From Bacteroidaceae bacterium (lineage in GTDB: Bacteria; Bacteroidota; Bacteroidia; Bacteroidales; Bacteroidaceae), in the NCBI GenBank assembly GCA_017940605.1, contig JAGAYF010000015.1, forward strand, positions 1-43,632: a stretch of 43,632 nucleotides of DNA, read 5' to 3'. Position 1 is the first letter of the stretch. Every line of letters begins with the position of its first letter. The notes beneath the pieces were generated by a model. The model worked only from the letters and a program-made list of their open reading frames with translations, did no database searches and had not been told where the DNA came from. Below are positions 17,660 to 26,466 of this stretch, piece by piece. The position numbers were made by a program, and so were the translations under genes.

Positions 17660-18511
17660 ATGGGACTGATTGACTTAAAACGTGCAGAATACAAATTGAG
17701 GCAGGTGGGCCATGCGTGGTTTCCCGTGCGTGCGCCCAAGTGGCTGCAGTGGCTCTTTGCTGTCCTGACGGTCATGGTGTATGGCTTTGTGTTCTATCAT
17801 TTTTTCGTCAGTCCCCTGTCCTTGAGGTGGAAAGGCCTGTTCGGCGATACCTTTCCGGCCGGCTATTCCATCCGTGGCATTGACATTTCCCACTATCAGG
17901 GGCGTATAGACTGGAAGAAGCTGAGACATGCATTGCTGAATGATGAACCAGTGAGCTTTGTCCTGATGAAAGCCACTGAGGGAACGGATTTTCTGGACGA
18001 ATATTTCCTCAGGAACATGGAGCAGGCCAAGGACGCGGGCTTTATCTGCGGTGCTTACCATTTTTTCCTTCCTTCAGAACCTGCCGAGGCGCAGGCAAAG
18101 TACTTTATTGAGAATGCGCAGCTGGAGGACGGCGATTTTCCGCCTGTGCTGGATTTCGAACACAGGGGAAGGCTGACCGCCCAGGGGGTGAGGGACGCCG
18201 CCCTTGCGTGGCTGAAAATCGTTGAGGCACACTACGGCGTGAAACCCATTATTTATACCAATTATAAGTTCAAATTGGCCTACTTAAGTGACACCCTGTT
18301 TGATGCGTATCCCTATTGGATTGCCCATTACTATGTGGACAGCCTCAAATATGAGGGAAAATGGAAACTGTGGCAGTACACGGACAACGGGCAGTTGGAC
18401 GGCATAACGGGGAGGGTGGACTTCAATCTCTATAATGGCTCCATGTACGACCTTCACAAGTTCTTGATTGGCCATAGGGAGGAAAATGAATTTTATGAAG
18501 AAGAAGAGTAA
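17660..18511 (+). CDS. Membrane-anchored GH25 lysozyme-like muramidase
   Basis: The 283-residue protein has a cytoplasmic basic N-terminus, one transmembrane helix at about 30-50, and a GH25 domain from about 72 to 270. GIDISHYQG holds Asp75, and LDFEH holds Asp165 and Glu167, the catalytic DxE pair of GH25; KATEG and WQYTDNGQLDG are further family signatures. It should cleave the MurNAc-GlcNAc bond of peptidoglycan from the periplasmic face of the inner membrane. The Glu-rich tail ends in a run of five acidic residues. The ATG at 17660 is chosen because the earlier in-frame TTG would fall inside the hairpin flank. rarA begins 18 nt later. Confidence 0.88.
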   Translation: MGLIDLKRAEYKLRQVGHAWFPVRAPKWLQWLFAVLTVMVYGFVFYHFFVSPLSLRWKGLFGDTFPAGYSIRGIDISHYQGRIDWKKLRHALLNDEPVSFVLMKATEGTDFLDEYFLRNMEQAKDAGFICGAYHFFLPSEPAEAQAKYFIENAQLEDGDFPPVLDFEHRGRLTAQGVRDAALAWLKIVEAHYGVKPIIYTNYKFKLAYLSDTLFDAYPYWIAHYYVDSLKYEGKWKLWQYTDNGQLDGITGRVDFNLYNGSMYDLHKFLIGHREENEFYEEEE

Positions 18512-18529
18512 CGTTAAAAATTGAAAGGT

Positions 18530-19804
18530 ATGGCAGCACCGTTGGCAGAACGCATGCGACCTACGTCGCTGGACGATTATATCGGGCAGAAACACCTGGT
18601 GGGCTGCGATGGCATCATCCGAAAGATGATAGAGTCGGGTCGTGTGTCCTCGTTCATCTTGTGGGGCCCGCCTGGCGTGGGCAAGACCACGCTGGCCAAT
18701 ATCGTTGCCCACCAGTTGAAAGTCCCTTTCTTCACATTAAGCGCAGTTAGCAGCGGTGTGAAGGATGTACGCGACGTGATAGAGAAGGCACAAAAGAGCC
18801 GTTTCTTCAACAGTGCCGCTCCTGTGCTGTTTATTGACGAAATCCACCGCTTCAACAAGTCGCAGCAGGATTCCCTCTTGGCGGCAGTGGAGAAAGGAGT
18901 GGTCACGCTGATTGGTGCAACAACGGAAAATCCGTCCTTTGAAGTCATTCGCCCGCTCTTGTCCCGATGCCAAGTCTATGTATTGAAGAGCTTGACGCAC
19001 GAAGACCTGCAGGAACTGCTGAAACGGGCCATAGAAAAGGACGAACAGCTGTCGCGGCGTACTGTAGAGGTGAGGGAAACCGACGCACTGTTTGCATATA
19101 GCGGTGGTGACGCGCGAAAGCTGCTGAACATCATTGACTTGATATCCTCGTCGGCCCAGGAGGACCAGCCCATTGTCTTTACAAATGAGATAGTGGCCAA
19201 GGAATTGCAGCAGAACCCACAAGCGTATGACAAGAACGGGGAAATGCACTACGACATCATCTCTGCTTTTATCAAGAGCATTCGCGGGAGCGACCCAGAT
19301 GCCGCCCTGTATTGGTTGGGCCGCATGGTGGCTGGCGGTGAAGACCCAAAATTTATTGCACGCAGGTTGGTAATTTCGGCAGCCGAGGATATAGGGTTGG
19401 CTAACCCGAATGCCCTGTTGCTGGCCAATGCAGCGTTCGACGCCGTGGATAAAATTGGCTGGCCAGAGGGCCGAATCCCATTGGCAGAGGCGACAGTGTA
19501 CCTGGCATCAAGTCCTAAGAGCAATTCGGCCTATCTAGGCATTGGGAAAGCGCTGCAAGTGGTTGACGAAACGGGCAATCAGCCTGTGCCGCTCCATCTT
19601 CGCAATGCGCCGACGGAGCTAATGGGAAAATTAGGCTACGGAAAGGACTACAAGTACCCGCATGATTTTGCGGGAAACTTTGTGGAGCAGCAATACTTGC
19701 CGGATCATTTGAAAAATCTGAGGTTGTGGAGCGCGCAGGACAATCCAACGGAGATGAAACTGCGCGAAAACCTGAGGAATAAGTGGAAAAACCGTGAATA
19801 TTAG
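18530..19804 (+). CDS. rarA: Replication-associated recombination protein A (AAA+ ATPase)
   Basis: A 424-residue AAA+ ATPase of the RarA/MgsA/WRNIP1 family, close to the 447 of E. coli RarA. Walker A GPPGVGKT is at 46-53, Walker B LFIDEIHRF near 104, and sensor 1 GATTENPSF follows. The C-terminal half (DIGLANPNAL, YLASSPKSNSAY, GYGKDYKYPHDF) is typical of RarA and absent from clamp-loader subunits. It acts at stalled replication forks in the cytosol. The first Met of the conserved N-terminus MAAPLAERMRP is used as start. The PcrA/UvrD helicase gene begins 9 nt after the stop. Confidence 0.95.
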   Translation: MAAPLAERMRPTSLDDYIGQKHLVGCDGIIRKMIESGRVSSFILWGPPGVGKTTLANIVAHQLKVPFFTLSAVSSGVKDVRDVIEKAQKSRFFNSAAPVLFIDEIHRFNKSQQDSLLAAVEKGVVTLIGATTENPSFEVIRPLLSRCQVYVLKSLTHEDLQELLKRAIEKDEQLSRRTVEVRETDALFAYSGGDARKLLNIIDLISSSAQEDQPIVFTNEIVAKELQQNPQAYDKNGEMHYDIISAFIKSIRGSDPDAALYWLGRMVAGGEDPKFIARRLVISAAEDIGLANPNALLLANAAFDAVDKIGWPEGRIPLAEATVYLASSPKSNSAYLGIGKALQVVDETGNQPVPLHLRNAPTELMGKLGYGKDYKYPHDFAGNFVEQQYLPDHLKNLRLWSAQDNPTEMKLRENLRNKWKNREY

Positions 19805-19813
19805 GCTTACCGA

Positions 19814-22114
19814 ATGACTGATTTAGGCTTTCTTGACAACTTGAACCCCTCCCAACGCGCCGCTGTTGAGTATGTGGACGGTCCTTCCCTGGTAATTGCA
19901 GGGGCAGGCTCTGGTAAGACGATGGTCCTTACGTATAAGATAGCTTACCTGCTGAAATTGGGATTCAAACCCTATACAATCCTTGCGCTGACCTTTACAA
20001 ACAAGGCCGCAAGGGAGATGAAGGAGCGCGTGGCCCAATTGGTGAACATCTATGAGGCGAGTTCGCTGCGCATGGGGACGTTCCATTCCATTTTCAACAG
20101 GATATTGCGTCGCGAGGCAGGTGCAATCGGTTTTTCTCCCAACTATACGATATACCAACCCTCCGATTCCCGCAGCTTGGTCAAGAGCATCGTGAAGGAA
20201 ATGGGCCTGGACGACAAGGTATACAAGCCTCAGGTGATTTGCAACCGTATATCGGAGGCCAAGAACGCCCTTGTCTTCCCCAATGAGTACTTGGCGAGCC
20301 AAGAAATCAGGCGGCATGACAGCTCTGCCAATATTCCACACGCAGGAGAGGTGTATATGGCCTATTTTCACCGTTGCCATCAGGCCAATGCCATGGATTT
20401 TGACGACCTGCTGCTGTATACCTATTTCTTGTTTGAGAAATATCCCGAGATTTGCAGCCATTATGCCCACTTGTTCCAGTTTGTCCTTGTCGATGAGTAC
20501 CAAGATACCAACTATGCCCAGCATAAGATTCTTGGCCAGCTGACATCCGTAAACAAAAAGATATGTGTCGTGGGCGATGACGCGCAAAGCATCTACAGTT
20601 TTCGCGGAGCGAAAATCGAGAACATCCTGCGTTTTACCCAGGAGTATGAAAACGCACGTCTGTTCAAGTTGGAATTGAACTACCGCTCCACACAGAACAT
20701 CGTTGGGGCGGCCAACAGTCTGATCAAGCGGAATCAGCGGCAGATACCCAAGAGTATCTACAGTGAAAACGAGAAAGGCCGTCCCCTGTTGCTGCGCCGT
20801 GCATACAGCGATGTGGAAGAGGCCGAGATCGTCTGTAATGAGATTCAGAAATCCTGCCGCCACGGCAACATTTCCTACAGCCAGGTGGCCGTACTGTACA
20901 GAACGAATGCCCAGAGCCGCATATTCGAGGAATCGTTGAGGAAACACGGCATCCCATATCGCATATACGGCGGTTTTTCCTTTTACGACCAGAAAGTCAT
21001 CAAGGATGTGCTGGCCTATTTCCGCTTGATTGTCAATCCCAACGACGAAGAAGCGTTCAAGCGTATCGTAAATTATCCTACGCGCGGGTTGGGCGATGTC
21101 ACCATAGGGAAAGTCCTTGCAGCCGCCTCGGAAAACAATGTCAGTGTCTGGGAAGTGATGGGCAACCTGGCTACATATAATTTGCAGGTCAATGCCGGCA
21201 CGCTGAAGAAACTGGAAAGTTTCTGTCATCTTATATCAAGTTTTTCCCAGCAGCAGGTTGATGCCTACGAATTGGGCCAATTGGTGTTGAAAGAGTCCGG
21301 AATCATGGCCGAGGCCTATCGGGACAATTCCGTTGAGGGCAAGGAAATGCGCGACAACCTGTCAGAACTCCTGAACGGCATGAATTCCTTCGTCGAGATG
21401 CAGCGCGAGACGGGCGATGAGGAGAGAATATCGCTGTCCGACTATCTGAGCGAGGTGGCCCTGCTGTCCGACACCGACGATCCCAAGACCGAAAACAAGG
21501 ACATGGTGACGCTGATGACCGTCCATGCCTCCAAGGGACTGGAGTTCGACATGGTCTTCATCGTAGGCATGGAGGAAGAGCTCTTTCCCAACATGCAGAC
21601 GCTCTATTCCCAGCAGGAACTGGAGGAAGAGCGCCGGTTGTTCTACGTTGCCATTACCCGTGCCAAGAAGCAATGCTTTCTCAGTTGCGCCAAGTCGAGA
21701 TTCCGCTTCGGAAAGGTGGAGTTTTTCCAGCCCAGCCGTTTCCTTACGGAGATAGACCGCCAATACCTGCAGGACGACAAGCCAGCCGCCTCTGCAGCGC
21801 CTTTCGACAGCAGGCCCAAGGCTTCCCAGCCCAACAAATGGCAGGAACTTTTTGCCTCACGCCCAGCCGAGAAACCCATGCGCAGGGTAGTGGCCTCCAA
21901 CCACGGCAGCGATGAGGAAGAACCCCGTTTAGACTCCGTCCTGATCAACGGAATGCGATGCACGGTGGGGAGCAGGGTCGAGCATGCCAAGTTTGGCATT
22001 GGCGAAGTCGTTGAACTGTGCGGCCCTGCCGATGCCTGCAAGGCCACGGTACGCTTCCGGAACGTGGGAGAGAAGAAATTGTTGTTGAAATATGCCAAGT
22101 TAACCGTCTTGTAA
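19814..22114 (+). CDS. pcrA: ATP-dependent DNA helicase, UvrD/PcrA family
   Basis: A 766-residue superfamily 1A helicase with all motifs in order: Q-motif LNPSQRAAV, motif I GAGSGKT (30-36), II VDEYQDTN, III VVGDDAQSIYSFRGA, IV NYRST, V TVHASKGLEFD and VI VAITRAKK. The length fits PcrA/UvrD. The C-terminal 70 residues (GSRVEHAKFGIGEVV) form the small Tudor-like domain that binds RNA polymerase in PcrA. It unwinds DNA 3'-5' in excision repair and in clearing replication blocks. With rarA directly upstream the two form a replication-repair pair. PcrA and UvrD names are used interchangeably for this family in Bacteroidetes. Confidence 0.95.
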   Translation: MTDLGFLDNLNPSQRAAVEYVDGPSLVIAGAGSGKTMVLTYKIAYLLKLGFKPYTILALTFTNKAAREMKERVAQLVNIYEASSLRMGTFHSIFNRILRREAGAIGFSPNYTIYQPSDSRSLVKSIVKEMGLDDKVYKPQVICNRISEAKNALVFPNEYLASQEIRRHDSSANIPHAGEVYMAYFHRCHQANAMDFDDLLLYTYFLFEKYPEICSHYAHLFQFVLVDEYQDTNYAQHKILGQLTSVNKKICVVGDDAQSIYSFRGAKIENILRFTQEYENARLFKLELNYRSTQNIVGAANSLIKRNQRQIPKSIYSENEKGRPLLLRRAYSDVEEAEIVCNEIQKSCRHGNISYSQVAVLYRTNAQSRIFEESLRKHGIPYRIYGGFSFYDQKVIKDVLAYFRLIVNPNDEEAFKRIVNYPTRGLGDVTIGKVLAAASENNVSVWEVMGNLATYNLQVNAGTLKKLESFCHLISSFSQQQVDAYELGQLVLKESGIMAEAYRDNSVEGKEMRDNLSELLNGMNSFVEMQRETGDEERISLSDYLSEVALLSDTDDPKTENKDMVTLMTVHASKGLEFDMVFIVGMEEELFPNMQTLYSQQELEEERRLFYVAITRAKKQCFLSCAKSRFRFGKVEFFQPSRFLTEIDRQYLQDDKPAASAAPFDSRPKASQPNKWQELFASRPAEKPMRRVVASNHGSDEEEPRLDSVLINGMRCTVGSRVEHAKFGIGEVVELCGPADACKATVRFRNVGEKKLLLKYAKLTVL

Positions 22115-22141
22115 AGCACTAAAAAATCATAAACCCCATTC

Positions 22142-23578
22142 ATGTCAAGAAAAAAGAACCTTCCGTTACTGGAAAACGTTACCATAACCGACTTTGCTGC
22201 CGAGGGCAAAGCCTTGGCGCGCATCGATGGCATGGTCATCTTTGTTCCCTTTGTCGTGCCAGGCGACGTGGTCGATTTGCAGGTCATTAAGAAAAAGCAC
22301 AGCTACATGGAGGCCAAGGCCGTGAAGTTCCATCAATACTCCCCATGGCGCGTGCAGCCCTTTTGCCCTCATTTCTCCGTGTGCGGCGGCTGCAAGTGGC
22401 AGACGTTGGCCTATGCGAAGCAGTTGGAGTACAAACAGCAGCAGGTGGTGGATGCGCTGGAGCGAATAGGCAAGATAGAGATTCCCCAGGTCAGGCCCAT
22501 CATGGGCGGTGAGCACCAGCAGGAGTACCGCAACAAACTGGAGTTCAGTTTCAGCAACAAGCGTTGGCTGACCGAGGCTGAGATAGCACAGGAGGTCCGC
22601 TATGACGACATGAATGCCGTGGGATTCCACATACCCGGTGCTTTCGACAAAGTACTGGACATTACGGAGTGCCGGTTGATGGGGAATTTGCAAAACCGCG
22701 TGCGCAATGGTCTGCGCCGCTTCGCCGTTCAGAACGGCTTGTCCTTTTTCGACCTGCGTGCCCAGACTGGATTGCTGCGCAACCTGATGTTCCGCACGTC
22801 CAATTCGGGCGAGACCATGCTGCTCATCCAGTTCCACATGGAGGATGCCGGGCAGGAGCAGCAGGCGCAGGCGGTATTGAAGTACCTGGACGAGACATAT
22901 CCCGAGATAACCACGATTGTGTGGGTGAATAACCTGAAGTGCAATGACACGGTGGGCGATTTGGACCTCCAGGTATACAAAGGACAGGGATTTGTGTACG
23001 AAATGATGGAGGACCTGCGGTTCAAGGTGGGGCCCAAGAGCTTCTACCAAACCAACAACGAGCAGGCCTACAACCTGTACAAGGCGGTGCGCGACTACTG
23101 TGGCCTGACGGGCAGCGAACTGGTGTATGACCTATACACCGGCACGGGAACGATAGCCAATTTCGTAGCTCGCCAATGCCGCAAGGTGATAGGCATAGAG
23201 TATGTGCCCGAAGCCATTGAGGATGCCAAGGAAAATGCCCTGCTCAACGGCATAGGAAACGCTGAATTCCATGCCGGCGATATGAAGGACGTGCTGAACG
23301 ACCAGTTCATAGCCGACAACGGCCGTCCCGACGTGCTGATTACCGACCCGCCCCGCGTGGGAATGCACAAGGACGTGGTCGACGTCATCCTCAAGGCGCG
23401 CCCGCAGCGGGTGGTATACGTGAGCTGCAACCCCTCTACGCAGGCACGCGACGTGGCCCTCATGAACGAACTGTACAGGGTGGTCTCCATCCAGCCCGTG
23501 GACATGTTTCCCCATACCCAGCACATTGAAAACGTGCTGCTCATGGAACTGAGGGACGAGCCGCTGACAAAAGACTGA
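22142..23578 (+). CDS. rlmD: 23S rRNA (uracil-C5)-methyltransferase RlmD/RumA family
   Basis: A 478-residue SAM-dependent RNA methyltransferase. An N-terminal TRAM domain (about residues 10-65) is followed by 4Fe-4S ligands C75, C81, C84 and, at a distance, C177, as in E. coli RumA. The Rossmann part shows YDLYTGTGTIANF for SAM binding, DPPRVGMH, and the catalytic Cys in VSCNPST. It methylates a uracil of 23S rRNA, in E. coli U1939; the exact site here is inferred, since related RlmC and TrmA enzymes differ little. The gene lies 27 nt after the helicase and 16 nt before an unknown gene. Confidence 0.92.
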   Translation: MSRKKNLPLLENVTITDFAAEGKALARIDGMVIFVPFVVPGDVVDLQVIKKKHSYMEAKAVKFHQYSPWRVQPFCPHFSVCGGCKWQTLAYAKQLEYKQQQVVDALERIGKIEIPQVRPIMGGEHQQEYRNKLEFSFSNKRWLTEAEIAQEVRYDDMNAVGFHIPGAFDKVLDITECRLMGNLQNRVRNGLRRFAVQNGLSFFDLRAQTGLLRNLMFRTSNSGETMLLIQFHMEDAGQEQQAQAVLKYLDETYPEITTIVWVNNLKCNDTVGDLDLQVYKGQGFVYEMMEDLRFKVGPKSFYQTNNEQAYNLYKAVRDYCGLTGSELVYDLYTGTGTIANFVARQCRKVIGIEYVPEAIEDAKENALLNGIGNAEFHAGDMKDVLNDQFIADNGRPDVLITDPPRVGMHKDVVDVILKARPQRVVYVSCNPSTQARDVALMNELYRVVSIQPVDMFPHTQHIENVLLMELRDEPLTKD

Positions 23579-23594
23579 CGCAACGCCTTCTGTC

Positions 23595-24308
23595 ATGCAC
23601 ACCACCCATCAGTACAATTCCTCGCTGGCCAGGCGCATGCAGCCCTTCATCGAAAAAAACGATTGGCAGGGCTTGGTGCAGTGCCTGGACCGCATGACCC
23701 ACTCGGAGTTCCGCACGGCGGGGCTGATGCTCAGCCAGAACATCCTGCCTGCCCTGGACGAGGAGCGCTTCTGGGCCTGTTTTCAGGTGCTCTATGGCAC
23801 AAGCCCCAAGGCCTGGCTGGTAACGCTGCTGAAATCGGCGGTGGACATGTATGCCGACGGTCGGTTGCAATTTGGCGGCGCGGTATTTGACGGCATGTGT
23901 GCGCTGATTGTCGACGAAGAGAGGAAAATAGACGAGCACAAGCTGTTGCAGATGTTGCTGCCCGTGCTCAAGACACCGCAGGAGGTGGTGCAGCTGTTGG
24001 CGCAACTGCACCTGGATGACTCGCAGCGGGCTATCCTGTACTTGCTGGAGCAGGACACGCTGCCGTGCAGCTATGTGCTGTTCCAACAACTGAGGCGGCT
24101 GGACCATGAGCCCGAACGACTGTCGCTCTACTGCGCCAAGCTGCTGCAGAAGGGCAGCGGGCGCGCGTTCAACCTGGTAAGCATTGTCAAGAACTATTTT
24201 GACCTGCCCCAGGTGAGGGGCACGTTTTCGCTGAAGATACCGCCCTATGAATTGTCGCGGTTGGAAACATCCTATGACGAGTTCCTGCGCATCATGAATC
24301 GCATTTGA
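23595..24308 (+). CDS. Uncharacterised helical protein
   Basis: I do not recognise this 237-residue protein. It has no signal peptide, transmembrane helix or cysteine cluster. The sequence is Leu- and Gln-rich and almost entirely helix-forming, with successive amphipathic segments such as LLKSAVDMY, LLQMLLPVLKTPQEVVQLLAQL and LLEQDTLPCSYVLFQQL, suggesting a soluble helical-repeat scaffold. GC-rich codon use equals that of its neighbours, and the reading frame is tightly placed 16 nt after rlmD, so it is very probably a real gene of the same transcript. Downstream there is no clear terminator before the array-containing gap. Confidence 0.75.
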   Translation: MHTTHQYNSSLARRMQPFIEKNDWQGLVQCLDRMTHSEFRTAGLMLSQNILPALDEERFWACFQVLYGTSPKAWLVTLLKSAVDMYADGRLQFGGAVFDGMCALIVDEERKIDEHKLLQMLLPVLKTPQEVVQLLAQLHLDDSQRAILYLLEQDTLPCSYVLFQQLRRLDHEPERLSLYCAKLLQKGSGRAFNLVSIVKNYFDLPQVRGTFSLKIPPYELSRLETSYDEFLRIMNRI

Positions 24309-24393
24309 ATCATGGTGTCGGGCCGAAAAAGTTTTTGAATATGTCTGAAAATCAATCAGTCCCGGGCAGAGTGGAAATATGAGGCCCAAGAAT

Positions 24394-24482
24394 GGTCTTT
24401 TACGCCTTGTCTGAAATTTCTTGCGCCCCGTTTACCGCCCTTTTACGCCTTGTCGGTCCGCCTTTTGCGCCTTTCCGTTTCA
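24394..24482 (+). repeat. Degenerate 21-22 bp tandem array B (four units)
   Basis: Cores begin at 24403 (CGCCTTG), 24424 (CGCCCCG), 24446 (CGCCTTG) and 24468 (CGCCTTT), spaced 21, 22 and 22 nt, each preceded by a T-rich run. The first unit, CTTTTACGCCTTGTCTGAAA, is the consensus itself. The array lies in the 347-nt gap before yceD, on its coding strand, about 155 bp before the yceD -7 box. The remainder of the gap has an imperfect hairpin at 24501-24523 (GGGTT/AACCC with GCCC/GGGC) and no gene. Confidence 0.75.
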
Positions 24483-24605
24483 CCGGTGCTTGATGGGGTG
24501 GGGTTGTGCCCGTTGGGCAACCCGTGCTGACTGGTGATGGGTGGCCGTTTATGGGGCGTGGAAAAAATATTCATTCAAAAGAACAAACAAAAACAGCGGT
24601 TGTCA

Positions 24606-24635
24606 TTGCTACATCAAAAAATATTTGTATTTTTG
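24606..24635 (+). promoter_or_regulatory. Promoter of the yceD-rpmF-fabH operon
   Basis: TTG at 24606-24608, 19 nt, then TATTTTTG at 24628-24635, 20 nt before the yceD ATG: a good Bacteroidetes promoter. Confidence 0.75.
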
Positions 24636-24655
24636 CACGCCAATTGTAATGTGTG

Positions 24656-25111
24656 ATGGCTTATATATTCAATCTGAACACAATGCACGCCCCAAAGGCC
24701 AAGCTTCAGTATCACATTGGAGACGAATTTTTCCAGTCGAAGGACTATAGTCTCGTGAAGGGCGGCGATGTCGATGTCAGCATCACGATAAACAAGGTGG
24801 GCAATGCCTACGGCGTCAGGCTGCACCTTGACGGCAAGGTGTTTGCCAGCTGCGACCGGTGTGCAGACGACTTGGATGTAGAAGTGCATTCGGACAATGA
24901 GGTCAGCGTCAGGCTGGGCACAGCCGAACAAGTGGACGAAGATGTCGTGTGCGTGGATGAGCGCGACGGGGAGTTGGACCTGGAACCCCTGATGTACGAC
25001 TATGTCATCCTGTCCATGCCCGCACGTTGCGTGCACGGGGAAGGGCAGTGCAATCCTGACATGCAGGCGCAGTTGGACCAGTATCTGGTGAACACCGACG
25101 AAGATTTGTAG
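24656..25111 (+). CDS. yceD: YceD/DUF177 family protein (23S rRNA accumulation protein)
   Basis: A 151-residue protein of the DUF177 family, recognised by the CDRCADDL motif in the middle, an acidic region with VDERDGELDLEPLMYDYVILSMP, and a C-terminal Cys pair around HGEGQC. In many bacteria and in plants the family is encoded next to rpmF and is needed for 23S rRNA accumulation. The order yceD-rpmF-fabH here is the widespread one. An overlapping GTG precedes the ATG by one codon; the ATG is used. A second Met at residue 10 is possible but would remove a normal N-terminus. Confidence 0.88.
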   Translation: MAYIFNLNTMHAPKAKLQYHIGDEFFQSKDYSLVKGGDVDVSITINKVGNAYGVRLHLDGKVFASCDRCADDLDVEVHSDNEVSVRLGTAEQVDEDVVCVDERDGELDLEPLMYDYVILSMPARCVHGEGQCNPDMQAQLDQYLVNTDEDL

Positions 25112-25152
25112 ATTAAACAACTATATTAAAATACATTAAACACTAATAGAAA

Positions 25153-25338
25153 ATGGCACATCCTAAAAGAAGACAGTCAAAAACAAGAACCCTGAAAAGA
25201 AGAACCCACGATAAGGCCGTAGCTCCCACATTGGCCAAGTGTGCACATTGTGGCGAATGGTACGTGTACCACACCGTATGCCCCAGCTGTGGTTACTACA
25301 GAGGCAAACTTGCTGTAGAAAAGGCCGTAGCCGAATAA
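25153..25338 (+). CDS. rpmF: 50S ribosomal protein L32
   Basis: A 61-residue basic protein, the usual size of L32, starting MAHPKRRQSKTR and carrying two CxxC pairs (CAHCGEW and CPSCGYY) that form the zinc-binding site of the C+ type. It is part of the large ribosomal subunit. It sits between yceD and fabH, 13 nt before the latter. Confidence 0.97.
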   Translation: MAHPKRRQSKTRTLKRRTHDKAVAPTLAKCAHCGEWYVYHTVCPSCGYYRGKLAVEKAVAE

Positions 25339-25351
25339 CAGGCATCTGGAA

Positions 25352-26356
25352 ATGGGTAAACTTCATGCAATAATAACGGGCATAGGTGGATATGTGCCCG
25401 ATTATGTGTTGACCAATGACGAACTGTCGCAGATGGTTGACACAAACGACGAATGGATCATGACCCGCATCGGGGTCAAGGAGCGCCGCGTACTGAAAGA
25501 GGAAGGACTGGGCAGCGGATACCTGGCCAAGAAGGCCGTAAGACAACTGCTGGACAAGACAGACGTTGACCCCGACACGATAGAGGGCGTCATTTGTGCA
25601 ACCTGCTCTCCCGACTACCATTTTCCGTCCAACGCATCGGAAGTGGTGGAGGAAATGCACTTCTCAAAGGCCTTTGCCTATGACCTGGAGGCTGCGTGCT
25701 GTGGCTTCATCTATGCCATGGACACGGCATCCTGCATGATTGAGAGCGGACGCTACAAGAGGCTGATTGTCGTGGGTGCGGAAAAAACGACTTCCTTTGT
25801 AGACTATACCGACAGGTCGACATGCCCCATCTTTGGCGACGGCGCAGGTGCCGTGCTTGTGGAGGCAACCGAGGAAGACCTTGGCTGGCAGGACAGCATC
25901 CTGCGCACCGATGGTTCGGGATTCCAGTACCTGCATCTTCCTGCCGGCGGATGCGTGCATCCTGCCACGCACGAAACGATAGACGCCAAGATGCACTTCA
26001 TCCACCAGGAGGGTCGCACCGTGTTTAAATATGCGGTGACGAACATGAGCAACCTGACGGCCGAAATTGCACAGCGGAACGGTTTGAACAAGGACAACCT
26101 GGATTGGATTATTCCCCATCAGGCCAATGTGCGCATCATACAGGCCGTGGCCAATACGCTGGAAATGCCAATGGACAAAGTGCTGGTGAACATTCAGCAC
26201 TATGGCAACACAAGCGCGGCCAGCCTGCCCTTGGCCCTGTGGGACTTTGAGAAGAAGCTCAGGAAAGGCGATAAAATCATTCTGACTGCTTTCGGAGCAG
26301 GATTTGTGTTCGGATCGGCCTATCTGAAGTGGGCGTATGACGGAGCAGAAAAATAA
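25352..26356 (+). CDS. fabH: Beta-ketoacyl-ACP synthase III
   Basis: A 334-residue thiolase-fold enzyme that condenses acetyl-CoA (or branched acyl-CoA) with malonyl-ACP to start fatty-acid synthesis. The catalytic triad is visible: Cys116 in EAACCGF, His256 in IIPHQAN and Asn in YGNTSAAS. Most FabH proteins have Ser after the catalytic Cys (AACSGF); here it is a second Cys. The start ATG is in a normal FabH N-terminus (ITGIGGYVPDYVLTNDEL). It is the third gene of the yceD-rpmF-fabH operon; an inverted repeat lies between it and era. Confidence 0.95.
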   Translation: MGKLHAIITGIGGYVPDYVLTNDELSQMVDTNDEWIMTRIGVKERRVLKEEGLGSGYLAKKAVRQLLDKTDVDPDTIEGVICATCSPDYHFPSNASEVVEEMHFSKAFAYDLEAACCGFIYAMDTASCMIESGRYKRLIVVGAEKTTSFVDYTDRSTCPIFGDGAGAVLVEATEEDLGWQDSILRTDGSGFQYLHLPAGGCVHPATHETIDAKMHFIHQEGRTVFKYAVTNMSNLTAEIAQRNGLNKDNLDWIIPHQANVRIIQAVANTLEMPMDKVLVNIQHYGNTSAASLPLALWDFEKKLRKGDKIILTAFGAGFVFGSAYLKWAYDGAEK

Positions 26357-26398
26357 TTGTAAATAGGAAACCGTTCTTATAGAAGACACATAATCAAT

Positions 26399-26438
26399 GA
26401 TTCCTGCTCCTCTATGAACAAGTAGAGAGGCGGGAATC
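26399..26438 (+). other. Long inverted repeat between fabH and era
   Basis: GATTCCTGCTCCTCTA (26399-26414) and TAGAGAGGCGGGAATC (26423-26438) form a 16-bp stem with an 8-nt loop. Two positions are G-U wobbles and one is a C-A mismatch, so the stem works better as RNA than as a DNA palindrome. No T-run follows, so it is not a standard terminator. It ends 28 nt before the era ATG. Confidence 0.6.
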
Positions 26439-26466
26439 TTGAGTTTAGAAGTAAAATGGGAAAGTG

